Positions 1 to 5,749 of a DNA stretch of 6,269 bases are shown here, one piece after another. Under the pieces are notes generated by a model. The model was not told the DNA's origin. It saw only the letters and a list, made by a program, of their open reading frames with translations, and made no database searches. Each line of letters opens with the position of its first letter. Position 1 is the first letter of the stretch. The DNA lies in NCBI GenBank assembly GCA_946183715.1, contig CAMHDB010000116.1, positions 1 through 6,269 on the forward strand. The letters run 5' to 3'. The DNA comes from an uncultured Oscillibacter sp. (GTDB taxonomy: Bacteria; Bacillota; Clostridia; Oscillospirales; Oscillospiraceae). Made by a program: the position numbers and the translations under genes.

Positions 1-1
1 C

Positions 2-946
2 GTACGCTTCCCGGACTGTTCCGCGCTCTTGGACGCCTTTTTCGACGACCGCGAACGCAAAGAACGCGCCCGGATTCGCGGCGCGGAACTCACGAGAGCC
101 GCCACGACGGCGCTTGACCGTCTCCGGCGCAAACTCCGCGCGCAGGAACAGGATTTTCAGGACGCCCAGAAGCGCGACCTCTGGCGGGAGTACGGCGACT
201 TCATCACGGCGAACCTGTACCGGATGGAGCGCGGGCAGGCGTCGCTGACGTGCGAGAACTTCTACGCCCCGGACGCCCCGGAAGTCACGGTACCGCTCGA
301 CCCCCTCCTGACGCCCCAGCAGAACGCCGCAAAATACTACAAGCGATATACCCGCGCCCGCAACGCCGAAAAGGCGTTGTCCGAACAAATGGAGCTTGCG
401 CGGCGCGATATTGAGTATCTGGACAGCGTGCTGGAAGAGCTGTCCAAGGGGGAGACCGAACAGGACTTTCTCGACATCCGGCGCGAGTTGCGCGAGGGCG
501 GCTTTCTGCGCGGGAACGCCGACAAGGCGCGTAAGAAAGAGCCGAGAACGTCGGGCCGCCCCCGCGAATACCGCACCGCGTCGGGCCTCCGGATTCTCGT
601 CGGGCGCAACAACCGCCAGAACGACGCCCTGACGAAAGCCGCGGGCCGTTCCGACTGGTGGTTCCATACCCAGAAAATACACGGCTCCCACGTCATCCTG
701 TGTACGGAGGGCCGGACGCCCGGCGAGGACGATATCGCCGAGGCGGCGGCGCTGGCGGCGTGGTGGTCGCAGGCCCGCGACGGGAACAAAGTCCCCGTCG
801 ACTACACCCCCGCCCGCTACGTCAAAAAGCCCGTCGGCGCGCGCCCCGGCATGGTCGTCTATACCACCTACCGGACAATCTACGTCGCCCCGCACGCCTT
901 GCAACCGTCCGGCGGAAATGCTATAATACGCCCCGACAGGGGGTGA
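2..946 (+). CDS. rqcH: RqcH / NFACT-family ribosome quality-control protein (5' end cut by window)
   Basis: RqcH (the bacterial Rqc2/NEMF homologue) binds stalled 50S subunits carrying peptidyl-tRNA and adds C-terminal alanine tails that mark nascent chains for proteolysis. The frame is open from base 2, so the start lies upstream; 314 residues are visible, roughly the C-terminal half of a family usually about 570-590 residues long. In order they show the end of the NFACT-N region (LDAFFDDRERKERAR, residues 10-24), a charged coiled-coil region (about 28-165) interrupted by the family segment GDFITANLYRMERGQ (65-79) and VPLDPLLTPQQNA (97-109), a basic linker, and the NFACT-R (DUF814) domain (about 188-297) with the hallmark DWWFHTQKIHGSHVIL (218-233). 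The TTG at 29 is an internal Leu codon, not a start. The stop is TGA at 944-946, four bases before the next start, and no terminator follows. Identification from domain motifs is firm. Confidence 0.93.
   Translation, partial: VRFPDCSALLDAFFDDRERKERARIRGAELTRAATTALDRLRRKLRAQEQDFQDAQKRDLWREYGDFITANLYRMERGQASLTCENFYAPDAPEVTVPLDPLLTPQQNAAKYYKRYTRARNAEKALSEQMELARRDIEYLDSVLEELSKGETEQDFLDIRRELREGGFLRGNADKARKKEPRTSGRPREYRTASGLRILVGRNNRQNDALTKAAGRSDWWFHTQKIHGSHVILCTEGRTPGEDDIAEAAALAAWWSQARDGNKVPVDYTPARYVKKPVGARPGMVVYTTYRTIYVAPHALQPSGGNAIIRPDRG
899..927 (+). promoter_or_regulatory. Extended -10 sigma-A-type promoter inside the 3' end of rqcH
   Basis: The -35-like box TTGCAA (899-904) matches four of six positions of TTGACA. 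A 17-base spacer separates it from a perfect -10 box TATAAT (922-927), which is preceded by the extended -10 TG at 919-920 (TGCTATAAT). The predicted transcription start is near 934-936. That gives a leader of only about 15-17 bases before the GTG at 951, holding little more than the ribosome binding site. The box stands out as an AT-rich patch in GC-rich coding sequence. Activity is inferred from consensus only. Confidence 0.72.
938..943 (+). promoter_or_regulatory. Ribosome binding site for the GTG-started Sel1-repeat gene
   Basis: AGGGGG lies seven bases before GTG at 951 and overlaps the last codons of rqcH (stop 944-946). It supports the GTG start; the next in-frame Met is residue 66, which would delete the conserved N-terminal domain. 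Confidence 0.6.
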
Positions 947-950
947 CAAC

Positions 951-1940
951 GTGAAAGAATACCGTTATTGTTCCGTGCGTCCGAAAGAAATCAATAAGGC
1001 GTACTTCTACCTTTCCGACGAGGAGATTCCGGTCAACAGCTACGTCCTCGTACCGCTCGGAGACGCGAACCGGTTGCGCAAGGGCATTGTGGAGGCGGTC
1101 AGCTTCTATACGGAGGAAAACGCCCCATACCCGCTCCGGCGTATGAAAAGCATCGTGCGCACGATTACGCCGGAGGAGTACGACGCCGAAGAAGACCCCG
1201 AATGGCGGCATTACGCCGAAACCTTTATCGGCGATATCGAGGAATTGTCCGGTTATCTGTCGGAGCAGGACTACGACGCCGTTTTCGAGTGGGCCTGCGA
1301 ACACCACGAGTGTACGCGCTTCCCCGACATCATGGAGACCGTGGTACGCTGTTACCGCCTGTGCATGCAGTACGGGCACCCCGGCGCGGCGCTGAATCTC
1401 GGCACGCTCTACTACAAGGGCAACTACCTCAAACGCGACTACCAGCAGGCCGTGCAACTCTACGAAATCGCGGCGGAGGCCGGGGAACGCCGCGCCCTGT
1501 GCAATCTCGGCTACTGCTACTTCTACGGACGCCACCAGCCCCCCGACTACCGCAAGGCCTACGGCTACTACAACCTCGGCGCCCTCCTCTACGACGACCC
1601 CAACTGCCTCTATAAACTCGGCGACATGTACCGCGACGGCCTCTACGTGGAGCAAAACGAGAAATTCGCCCTCCGGCTGTACTTCCGCGCCCTCGACGCC
1701 GTCAACCGTCCGGACGAGGAGGACTTCTGCCGCGCGGATATTCTGGCGCGTATCGGGGAGGCGTTCCTGTACGGTATGGCCGTCGAGTGCGACCCCAAAA
1801 AGGCCCTTGACTTGCTTATGCAGGCGCTCTCCGGCCTCTACGACAGGCGGAAAACCGACCCCTTTGTGTCCGGCCCCATCGCGCATGTCAAGGAGAAAAT
1901 ACAGGAGGCTCAGGAACTGCTTGACGACGACTTTCCCTGA
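951..1940 (+). CDS. Sel1/TPR-like repeat protein with PriA-like N-terminal barrel domain
   Basis: This 329-residue protein has no signal peptide or membrane segment, so it is probably cytosolic. Residues 5-70 resemble the 3' DNA-binding (3'BD) beta-barrel at the N terminus of PriA helicase, with the pattern F-Y-L (19-21), IPVNSYVLVPLG (26-37), a basic residue run then GIVEAV (45-50), and PYPLRRMKSIVR (59-70). Residues about 75-130 are acidic and helical. From about 145 come Sel1-type helical repeats: AALNLGTLYYKGNYL (146-160), ALCNLGYCYFYG (182-193), CLYKLGDMYRDGLY (219-232) and ILARIGEAFLYGMAVE (264-279), each followed by the usual A-x-x-L/Y-Y helix. Sel1 repeats bind protein partners in known examples; no enzymatic motif is visible. 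The GTG start is supported by AGGGGG at 938-943. It has its own likely promoter in rqcH, and no terminator separates it from the gene at 2005. The specific function is unknown, and the barrel assignment rests on motif resemblance. Confidence 0.87.
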   Translation: MKEYRYCSVRPKEINKAYFYLSDEEIPVNSYVLVPLGDANRLRKGIVEAVSFYTEENAPYPLRRMKSIVRTITPEEYDAEEDPEWRHYAETFIGDIEELSGYLSEQDYDAVFEWACEHHECTRFPDIMETVVRCYRLCMQYGHPGAALNLGTLYYKGNYLKRDYQQAVQLYEIAAEAGERRALCNLGYCYFYGRHQPPDYRKAYGYYNLGALLYDDPNCLYKLGDMYRDGLYVEQNEKFALRLYFRALDAVNRPDEEDFCRADILARIGEAFLYGMAVECDPKKALDLLMQALSGLYDRRKTDPFVSGPIAHVKEKIQEAQELLDDDFP

Positions 1941-2004
1941 CCATTGACGCCGCCCACGCGTTGCGGGGCGACAGTGCCCTCCGTCCACAGAAAGGAGCGA
2001 CAGC

Positions 2005-2622
2005 ATGAAAAACTGTATCATCACCATCAGCCGGGAGTACGGCGCGGGCGGACACTCCATCGGCAAACGCGTCGCCGAAGAACTCGGCATTCCCTTCTAC
2101 GACCGCGACATCGTAAAACAGACCGCAGAGGCCAGCGGCTACTCTCCCGAACTCGTCGAAACAGAGGGCGAGGACATCTCCCGTACTGACTCCATCATCC
2201 GGGGCATTGTCGCCTCCAGCGTCTTCTACAGCGACAGTCAGGACGTGATTCACGACGTACAGCAGGCGATTATTCTCCGGTTCGCCAAGGCCGGCCCGTG
2301 CGTGCTTCTGGGACGCTGTGCCGACGAAGTCGTCCGCAAGGCCGGTATCGACGGTCTGCACGTCTTCATCTACGCCGACGACATCCACCGCGCCATACGC
2401 GTCAGCGAAATGCTCGGGCGCTCCAACGCCACCGAAATACAGCGCCTCATGTCCCGCAAGGACGCCAGCCGCCACGCCTACTACAACCGCTATACCGGGA
2501 AGAAGTGGGGCGACGGACGCAATTACCATATCACGCTCGACAGCGGCGCGCTGGGCTACGACCTCTGCGTGAAACTTATCGCGGACGCCGCCCGGGCGCT
2601 CGACGAGGCGAAGGAGAAGTAA
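2005..2622 (+). CDS. Cytidylate-kinase-like P-loop protein (PF13189-type)
   Basis: This 205-residue protein belongs to the cytidylate-kinase-like family common in Clostridia, distinct from the essential Cmk; its true substrate is not established. Visible motifs are the N-terminal strand and P-loop CIITISREYGAGGHSIGK (4-21), PFYDRDIV (30-37), the GRCAD segment (103-107), and the C-terminal lid/nucleotide region RKDASRHAYYNRYTGKKWGD (151-170) followed by NYHITLDS (173-180). This is the usual family length and layout, with phosphate-binding glycines and Lys21 intact, so an active ATP-dependent phosphotransferase is plausible. The ATG at 2005 has AAAGGAG at 1991-1997 with a 7-base spacer. The 64 bases upstream (1941-2004) hold no convincing terminator or promoter, so it is probably transcribed with the Sel1 gene. 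Its TAA shares one base with the next ATG (TAATG, 2620-2624). Confidence 0.88.
   Translation: MKNCIITISREYGAGGHSIGKRVAEELGIPFYDRDIVKQTAEASGYSPELVETEGEDISRTDSIIRGIVASSVFYSDSQDVIHDVQQAIILRFAKAGPCVLLGRCADEVVRKAGIDGLHVFIYADDIHRAIRVSEMLGRSNATEIQRLMSRKDASRHAYYNRYTGKKWGDGRNYHITLDSGALGYDLCVKLIADAARALDEAKEK
2611..2616 (+). promoter_or_regulatory. Ribosome binding site fixing the DUF2461 start
   Basis: AAGGAG lies within the last codons of the kinase-like gene, five bases before ATG at 2622. It supports this start over the long in-frame extension back to 2298, which would overlap the kinase gene entirely. Confidence 0.7.
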
Positions 2623-3347
2623 TGTTCGACGGCTTTTCACAGGAGACCGTGGACTTTATGTGGGGAATCCGCTTCAACAACAACCGGGAGTGGTTCCAGT
2701 CCCACAAGGCGGAGTACCAGACACATTTCCAACAGCCCATGACCGCGCTCGCCGACGAACTGTGGGAATTTCTCAGCGCGAAGCGCCCCGACGCCGGGCT
2801 AATCCGGAAAGTCACGCGGATTTACCGCGACGCGCGGCGCTTATTCGGGCGCGGGCCGTACAAAGACCACTTGTGGTTTACCGTAGAGCGGCCCACAGCG
2901 CCCGCGGAGGAGTGGACGGGCAAGCCGTGTTTCTGGTTTGAACTCGCCCCCGACTATTGGAGCTACGGCCTCGGCTACTGGATGCCGAAGCCCGTCACAA
3001 TGGCGAAACTCCGCGCGCGTATCGACCGCGAACCGGAGCCTATGGAACGCCTCACGCGACGCCTGACACGGAATCCGGAGTTCACGCTGGAAACGGAGGA
3101 GTACCGCCGCGCGCGTTCGGAGGCCCCGTCGGCGATTCTCGCGCCGTGGTACCACGCGAAATCGTTCGTGATAGAGCATGCCGGGCCGCTGACAGAGGAG
3201 CTTTACAGCCGCGCAATTGTCGAGCGTGTCAAAAAGGGTTATACGTTCCTGTTGCCCTACTACGACTGGTTACAGGCCGTCGACGCGGAGCCGGAGCCGG
3301 ACTTATACGAAAGGAAGCGGAAGCATGAAAGAATATCCGAATCGTGA
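2622..3347 (+). CDS. DUF2461 (TIGR02453-type) family protein
   Basis: This 241-residue protein matches the DUF2461 family, which is widespread in bacteria and of unknown biochemical function; family length is about 220-240. Signature segments are the N-terminal LxxLxxNNxxxWF-type block (WGIRFNNNREWFQSHKAEY, 14-32), the conserved RIYRDARRLFGRGPYKDHLW block (67-86; family R-x-x-RD-x-R-F…PYK), and the aromatic strand region FWFELAPDYWSYGLGYW (104-120). The C-terminal part holds AILAPWYHAKSFVI (171-184). No signal peptide, membrane helix or known catalytic motif is visible. The start is set by AAGGAG at 2611-2616 and the 1-base overlap with the kinase-like gene. Its 3' end overlaps the HD-domain gene by 23 bases, suggesting coupled translation of all three genes. 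The family call is firm; any role in nucleotide or glycan metabolism would be guesswork from neighbours. Confidence 0.87.
   Translation: MFDGFSQETVDFMWGIRFNNNREWFQSHKAEYQTHFQQPMTALADELWEFLSAKRPDAGLIRKVTRIYRDARRLFGRGPYKDHLWFTVERPTAPAEEWTGKPCFWFELAPDYWSYGLGYWMPKPVTMAKLRARIDREPEPMERLTRRLTRNPEFTLETEEYRRARSEAPSAILAPWYHAKSFVIEHAGPLTEELYSRAIVERVKKGYTFLLPYYDWLQAVDAEPEPDLYERKRKHERISES
3311..3317 (+). promoter_or_regulatory. Ribosome binding site for the HD-domain gene
   Basis: AAGGAAG, inside the end of the DUF2461 gene, lies seven bases before ATG at 3325. It selects this start over an in-frame ATG at 3217 whose extra 36 residues do not resemble the family. Confidence 0.65.
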
Positions 3348-3915
3348 GGCGGCGTTATCGTTGCTGAAAAAGTACAATACTGAACCGTACCATATCCGCC
3401 ACTCGCTGACGGTCGAGGGCGTCATGCGCTGGTACGCCAATGAACTCGGGTTCGCCGACGAGGCCGACTTCTGGGCCACCGCCGGACTGTTGCACGACGT
3501 GGACTTTGAGCGCTGGCCCGACCAACACTGTCAGAAGGCCCCCGAACTGCTCGCGGAAATCGACGCTTCCCCGGAACTCGTACACGCCGTGTGCAGTCAC
3601 GGCTACGGGATTTGTAGCGACGTGGAGCCGACGGAACTGATGGAAAAGGTACTGTTCGCGGCGGACGAACTCACGGGACTGATTTTCGCGGCGGCGAAAA
3701 TGCGCCCCAGCCATAGCGTACAGGACATGGAGGTCAAGTCGCTGAATAAGAAGTTCAAGGACAAGCGTTTCGCGGCGGGCTGTTCGCGGGACGTAATACG
3801 CACGGGCGCGGAGCGTCTGGGATGGGAACTGCCCGAGTTGATGGACAAGACCATACAGGCCATGCGTTCGTGTGAGGACGCGGTCAACGCCGAAATGGCC
3901 CCCTTGGAGGAATAA
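3325..3915 (+). CDS. HD-domain protein, putative metal-dependent phosphohydrolase
   Basis: This 196-residue cytosolic HD-superfamily protein is of a compact single-domain type conserved in Clostridia. Metal-site residues are visible in order: His26 (HIRHSLTVE, 23-31), the HD pair His57-Asp58 (GLLHDVDFERWP, 54-65), His68 (DQHC), His92 in CSHGYGICSDVEP (90-102), and Asp114 in AADELTGLI (112-120). Downstream are the family blocks MRPSHSVQDMEVKSLNKKFK (126-145) and FAAGCSRDVI (149-158). HD proteins of this kind usually hydrolyse phosphomonoesters or nucleotides with a bound divalent metal; this subfamily's substrate is not known. The start is fixed by AAGGAAG at 3311-3317 and overlaps DUF2461 by 23 bases. 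The TAA at 3913-3915 is four bases before the glf start. The motif set looks intact, so an active enzyme is likely. Confidence 0.9.
   Translation: MKEYPNREAALSLLKKYNTEPYHIRHSLTVEGVMRWYANELGFADEADFWATAGLLHDVDFERWPDQHCQKAPELLAEIDASPELVHAVCSHGYGICSDVEPTELMEKVLFAADELTGLIFAAAKMRPSHSVQDMEVKSLNKKFKDKRFAAGCSRDVIRTGAERLGWELPELMDKTIQAMRSCEDAVNAEMAPLEE
3906..3911 (+). promoter_or_regulatory. Ribosome binding site for glf
   Basis: GGAGGA in the last codons of the HD gene lies eight bases before ATG at 3920. A second ATG at 3915 is out of frame and only three bases from this site, so 3920 is the better start. Confidence 0.65.
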
Positions 3916-3919
3916 TGCT

Positions 3920-5032
3920 ATGTACGATTATCTTATAGTAGGCGCTGGCCTGTACGGCGCTGTATTCGCGCGGGAGGCCGCCGACCACGGGAAAAGCGTC
4001 CTTGTCGTCGACAAGCGGCCCCACATCGCCGGGAACGTCTACACCGAACAGGTCGAGGGTATCCACGTCCACCAGTACGGCGCGCACATCTTCCACACCA
4101 ACGACAAAGAGGTGTGGGACTACGTCAACCGTTTCGCGACGTTCAACCGCTTCACCAATTCGCCCGTCGCGAATTACAAGGGAAAGCTGTACTCGTTGCC
4201 GTTCAACATGTACACGTTCAATCAAATGTGGGGCGTGACGACGCCCGCCGAAGCCGCCGCGAAAATCGCCGAACAGCGGCTCGAAATCACCGGGGAGCCG
4301 CGCAATCTAGAAGAACAGGCCATTTCCCTCGTAGGCCGCGACATCTACGAAACCCTCGTCCGGGGCTACACCGAAAAGCAGTGGGGGCGCGACTGTCGCG
4401 ACTTGCCCGCGTTCATCATCCGGCGTCTGCCCGTGCGCCTGACGTTCGACAACAACTATTTCAACGCGCTGTATCAGGGGATTCCCGTCGGCGGGTATAC
4501 GAAACTCGTCGCGAATCTGCTGGACGGTATCGAAGTACGGCTAAACACGGACTACCTGTCGAAGCGCGGGGAGTTGTCCGGGCTGGCGCGGAAAGTGCTG
4601 TACACGGGCCCCATTGACGCCTATTTCGACTACCGCGCGGGGTACTTGGAATACCGCTCCGTGCGGTTTGAGACGGAGTTATTGGACATCCCGAATTTTC
4701 AGGGCAACGCGGCGGTCAACTTCACCGACCGCGAAACGCCGTGGACACGGATTATCGAGCATAAATGGTTCGAGTTCGGGCGCGACGAGGCCGGAAACGA
4801 ATTGCCCAAGACGGTCATCAGCCGGGAGTATTCGTCGGAGTGGAAGCCCGGCGACGAGCCCTACTACCCCGTCAACGACGAGAAGAACGGGAAGCTGTAC
4901 GAAACCTACAGGGCGCTGGCCGCGCAGGAAAACAGCGTACTGTTCGGGGGGCGTCTGGGCGAGTACAAATACTACGACATGGACCAAGTCATACACGCGG
5001 CGCTGGAACGCGCCCGCGCGGAATTGTCCTGA
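3920..5032 (+). CDS. glf: UDP-galactopyranose mutase
   Basis: This flavoenzyme interconverts UDP-galactopyranose and UDP-galactofuranose, supplying Galf for cell-surface polysaccharide; it is cytosolic and needs reduced FAD. The protein is 370 residues, the normal bacterial length. The N terminus is a Rossmann FAD site, YDYLIVGAGLYGAVFAREA (2-20), followed by VVDKRPHIAGNVYTE (29-43) and the hallmark HQYGAHIFHT (51-60). The active-site and mobile-loop region is GYTEKQWG (149-156) through LPVRLTFDNNYF (170-181), with Trp155 and a loop arginine (Arg169 by spacing) where catalytic residues are expected. PVGGYTK (189-195), TRIIEHKWF (276-284), EPYYPVND (313-320) and GRLGEYKYYDMDQVI (344-358) complete the substrate and FAD contacts. 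ATG 3920 has GGAGGA at 3906-3911; an upstream in-frame ATG at 3872 would only add non-family residues. It is the last gene of the run and ends before a terminator. No glycosyltransferase is next to it in the window. The assignment is firm. Confidence 0.96.
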   Translation: MYDYLIVGAGLYGAVFAREAADHGKSVLVVDKRPHIAGNVYTEQVEGIHVHQYGAHIFHTNDKEVWDYVNRFATFNRFTNSPVANYKGKLYSLPFNMYTFNQMWGVTTPAEAAAKIAEQRLEITGEPRNLEEQAISLVGRDIYETLVRGYTEKQWGRDCRDLPAFIIRRLPVRLTFDNNYFNALYQGIPVGGYTKLVANLLDGIEVRLNTDYLSKRGELSGLARKVLYTGPIDAYFDYRAGYLEYRSVRFETELLDIPNFQGNAAVNFTDRETPWTRIIEHKWFEFGRDEAGNELPKTVISREYSSEWKPGDEPYYPVNDEKNGKLYETYRALAAQENSVLFGGRLGEYKYYDMDQVIHAALERARAELS

Positions 5033-5039
5033 CAGCTGC

Positions 5040-5077
5040 AAAAACTCCCCCGGGGGAAACTCCGCCGGGGGAATTTT
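5040..5077. terminator. Bidirectional intrinsic terminator between glf and the minus-strand hydrolase gene
   Basis: A perfect 8-base-pair stem is formed by TCCCCCGG (5046-5053) and CCGGGGGA (5065-5072), with an 11-base loop. One mismatched pair (5045/5073) separates it from the flanking AAAA (5041-5044) and TTTT (5074-5077), which can also pair. T runs follow the stem on both strands. It starts 8 bases after the glf stop and lies directly against the stop of the convergent gene at 5079, so it should terminate both transcripts. Confidence 0.85.
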
Positions 5078-5078
5078 A

Positions 5079-5696
5079 TCAGGTATCGCTCGCGAAGCGC
5101 GGGACGTAGACGCCGGAAAGGTCGGTCGTGATATCCAGCGAGGGGCCGTCGAGACGGTGAACGGACGTTTTCGGCCAGAGTTTCAGGAAGGGGTCGAGTT
5201 CGGCGATATTCGGCAGGCCGTAGGGCGGGTGGCGGTAGTGCATGGGGATGACACAGCGGGGGCGCAGGGCCATACAGGCCGATTTCGCGCCTACGGCGTC
5301 GATGGTGTACACGCCGCCGACGGGAATCAGCATGACCGTCAGGGGGCCGATGGCCTCGATTTGTTCCAGCGTCAGGTGATGGCCCAAGTCTCCCATATGG
5401 GCTATCGTGATGTCGCCGGCTCCGAAAATGTGAATGGTATTCTCTCCGCGTTCGGCCCCGTCGCTGTCGTCGTGGAAGGTCTTGACCGTCCGGACATTGA
5501 ACGGGTTCTTCCGCCCGGTCAGGCGTCCTACCAACTCCGTCGCGTTGTGGTCGGCGTGCGCGTGGCTACAGTAGACGCCGTTCGCCTTCACGCTCAAAGG
5601 CGGGTATCCCGGTACTCCCTTGTACGGGTCCATGACAATGCGGTAGTCGTCGTGTTCCAGCAGGAAACACGAGTGCCCCAGCCACGTCAGTTTCAT
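5079..5696 (-). CDS. UPF0173/UlaG-like metallo-beta-lactamase-fold hydrolase
   Basis: This 205-residue protein belongs to the Lactamase_B_3 group that includes the UPF0173 metal-dependent hydrolases and UlaG-type lactonases. It starts with the typical MKLTWLGHSCFLLE (1-14) and carries IVMDPY (20-25) and the metal-binding HAHADH (45-50). Further likely ligands and core motifs are HDDSDG (75-80), AHMGDLGH (99-106; Asp103), PVGGVYTID (125-133) and PMHYRHPPYG (151-160; His153). A binuclear metal site is therefore plausible; the physiological substrate is unknown. There is no signal peptide, so it is cytosolic. The ATG at 5694-5696 is chosen because AGGAGG (complement of 5707-5712) lies ten bases upstream; an in-frame ATG at 5720 lies upstream of that site. 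It lies 53 bases downstream of the DUF4349 gene, with a hairpin but no evident promoter between, so the two may share a transcript. Confidence 0.88.
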   Translation of the reverse strand: MKLTWLGHSCFLLEHDDYRIVMDPYKGVPGYPPLSVKANGVYCSHAHADHNATELVGRLTGRKNPFNVRTVKTFHDDSDGAERGENTIHIFGAGDITIAHMGDLGHHLTLEQIEAIGPLTVMLIPVGGVYTIDAVGAKSACMALRPRCVIPMHYRHPPYGLPNIAELDPFLKLWPKTSVHRLDGPSLDITTDLSGVYVPRFASDT

Positions 5697-5706
5697 GATA
5701 TTTCTT

Positions 5707-5712
5707 CCTCCT
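5707..5712 (-). promoter_or_regulatory. Ribosome binding site of the hydrolase gene
   Basis: On the minus strand this is AGGAGG, ten bases before the ATG at 5696. It decides the start against the upstream in-frame ATG at 5720. Confidence 0.7.
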
Positions 5713-5720
5713 CTACACAT

Positions 5721-5748
5721 TCCCGGCCCGGAAACGCCCGTGCCGGGA
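5721..5748 (-). promoter_or_regulatory. GC-rich intercistronic hairpin without a T run
   Basis: TCCCGGC (5721-5727) pairs perfectly with GCCGGGA (5742-5748). After one mismatched pair (5728/5741), CGG (5729-5731) pairs with CCG (5738-5740) around a 6-base loop. On the minus strand it begins one base after the DUF4349 stop and ends eight bases before the AGGAGG of the hydrolase gene. No T run follows on either strand, so it is a poor intrinsic terminator. It may instead slow transcription, partly terminate it, or protect the upstream mRNA 3' end. Confidence 0.45.
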
Positions 5749-5749
5749 G

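Noticed and set aside
29..31. TTG as a possible start for the first gene
   Set aside because: The same frame is open to base 2 and the residues before it (RFPDCSAL) run directly into the NFACT region; the protein matches only the C-terminal half of RqcH, so the gene begins outside the window.
1944..1949. TTGACG in the gap before the kinase-like gene as a -35 box
   Set aside because: No -10-like sequence occurs at 16-18 bases downstream; the region there is GC-rich.
2026..2039. 14-base exact repeat ATCAGCCGGGAGTA also found at 4817-4830
   Set aside because: Both copies encode the short peptide ISREY in frame in unrelated enzymes (kinase-like P-loop and glf); coincidence of codon preference explains it.
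921..2090. Long minus-strand open frame (389 codons) opposite the Sel1-repeat gene
   Set aside because: Its residues are low in recognisable motifs and rich in V, A, G and R, as expected for the complement of GC-biased codons. The opposite strand carries clear Sel1 repeats and a ribosome binding site, and this frame would begin inside the kinase-like gene.
2298..2621. N-terminal extension of the DUF2461 gene by 108 codons
   Set aside because: The extension is the kinase-like gene read out of frame; the family begins at MFDGFS (2622), which has its own AAGGAG.
1888..2640. Minus-strand open frame (250 codons) opposite the kinase-like gene
   Set aside because: It is a shadow of the strongly recognisable plus-strand kinase-like gene and shows no family motif of its own.
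3217..3245. Possible internal promoter TTGTCG-17-TATACG within the DUF2461 gene
   Set aside because: Both boxes match only four of six consensus bases and there is no extended -10; such matches are expected by chance in a window this long.
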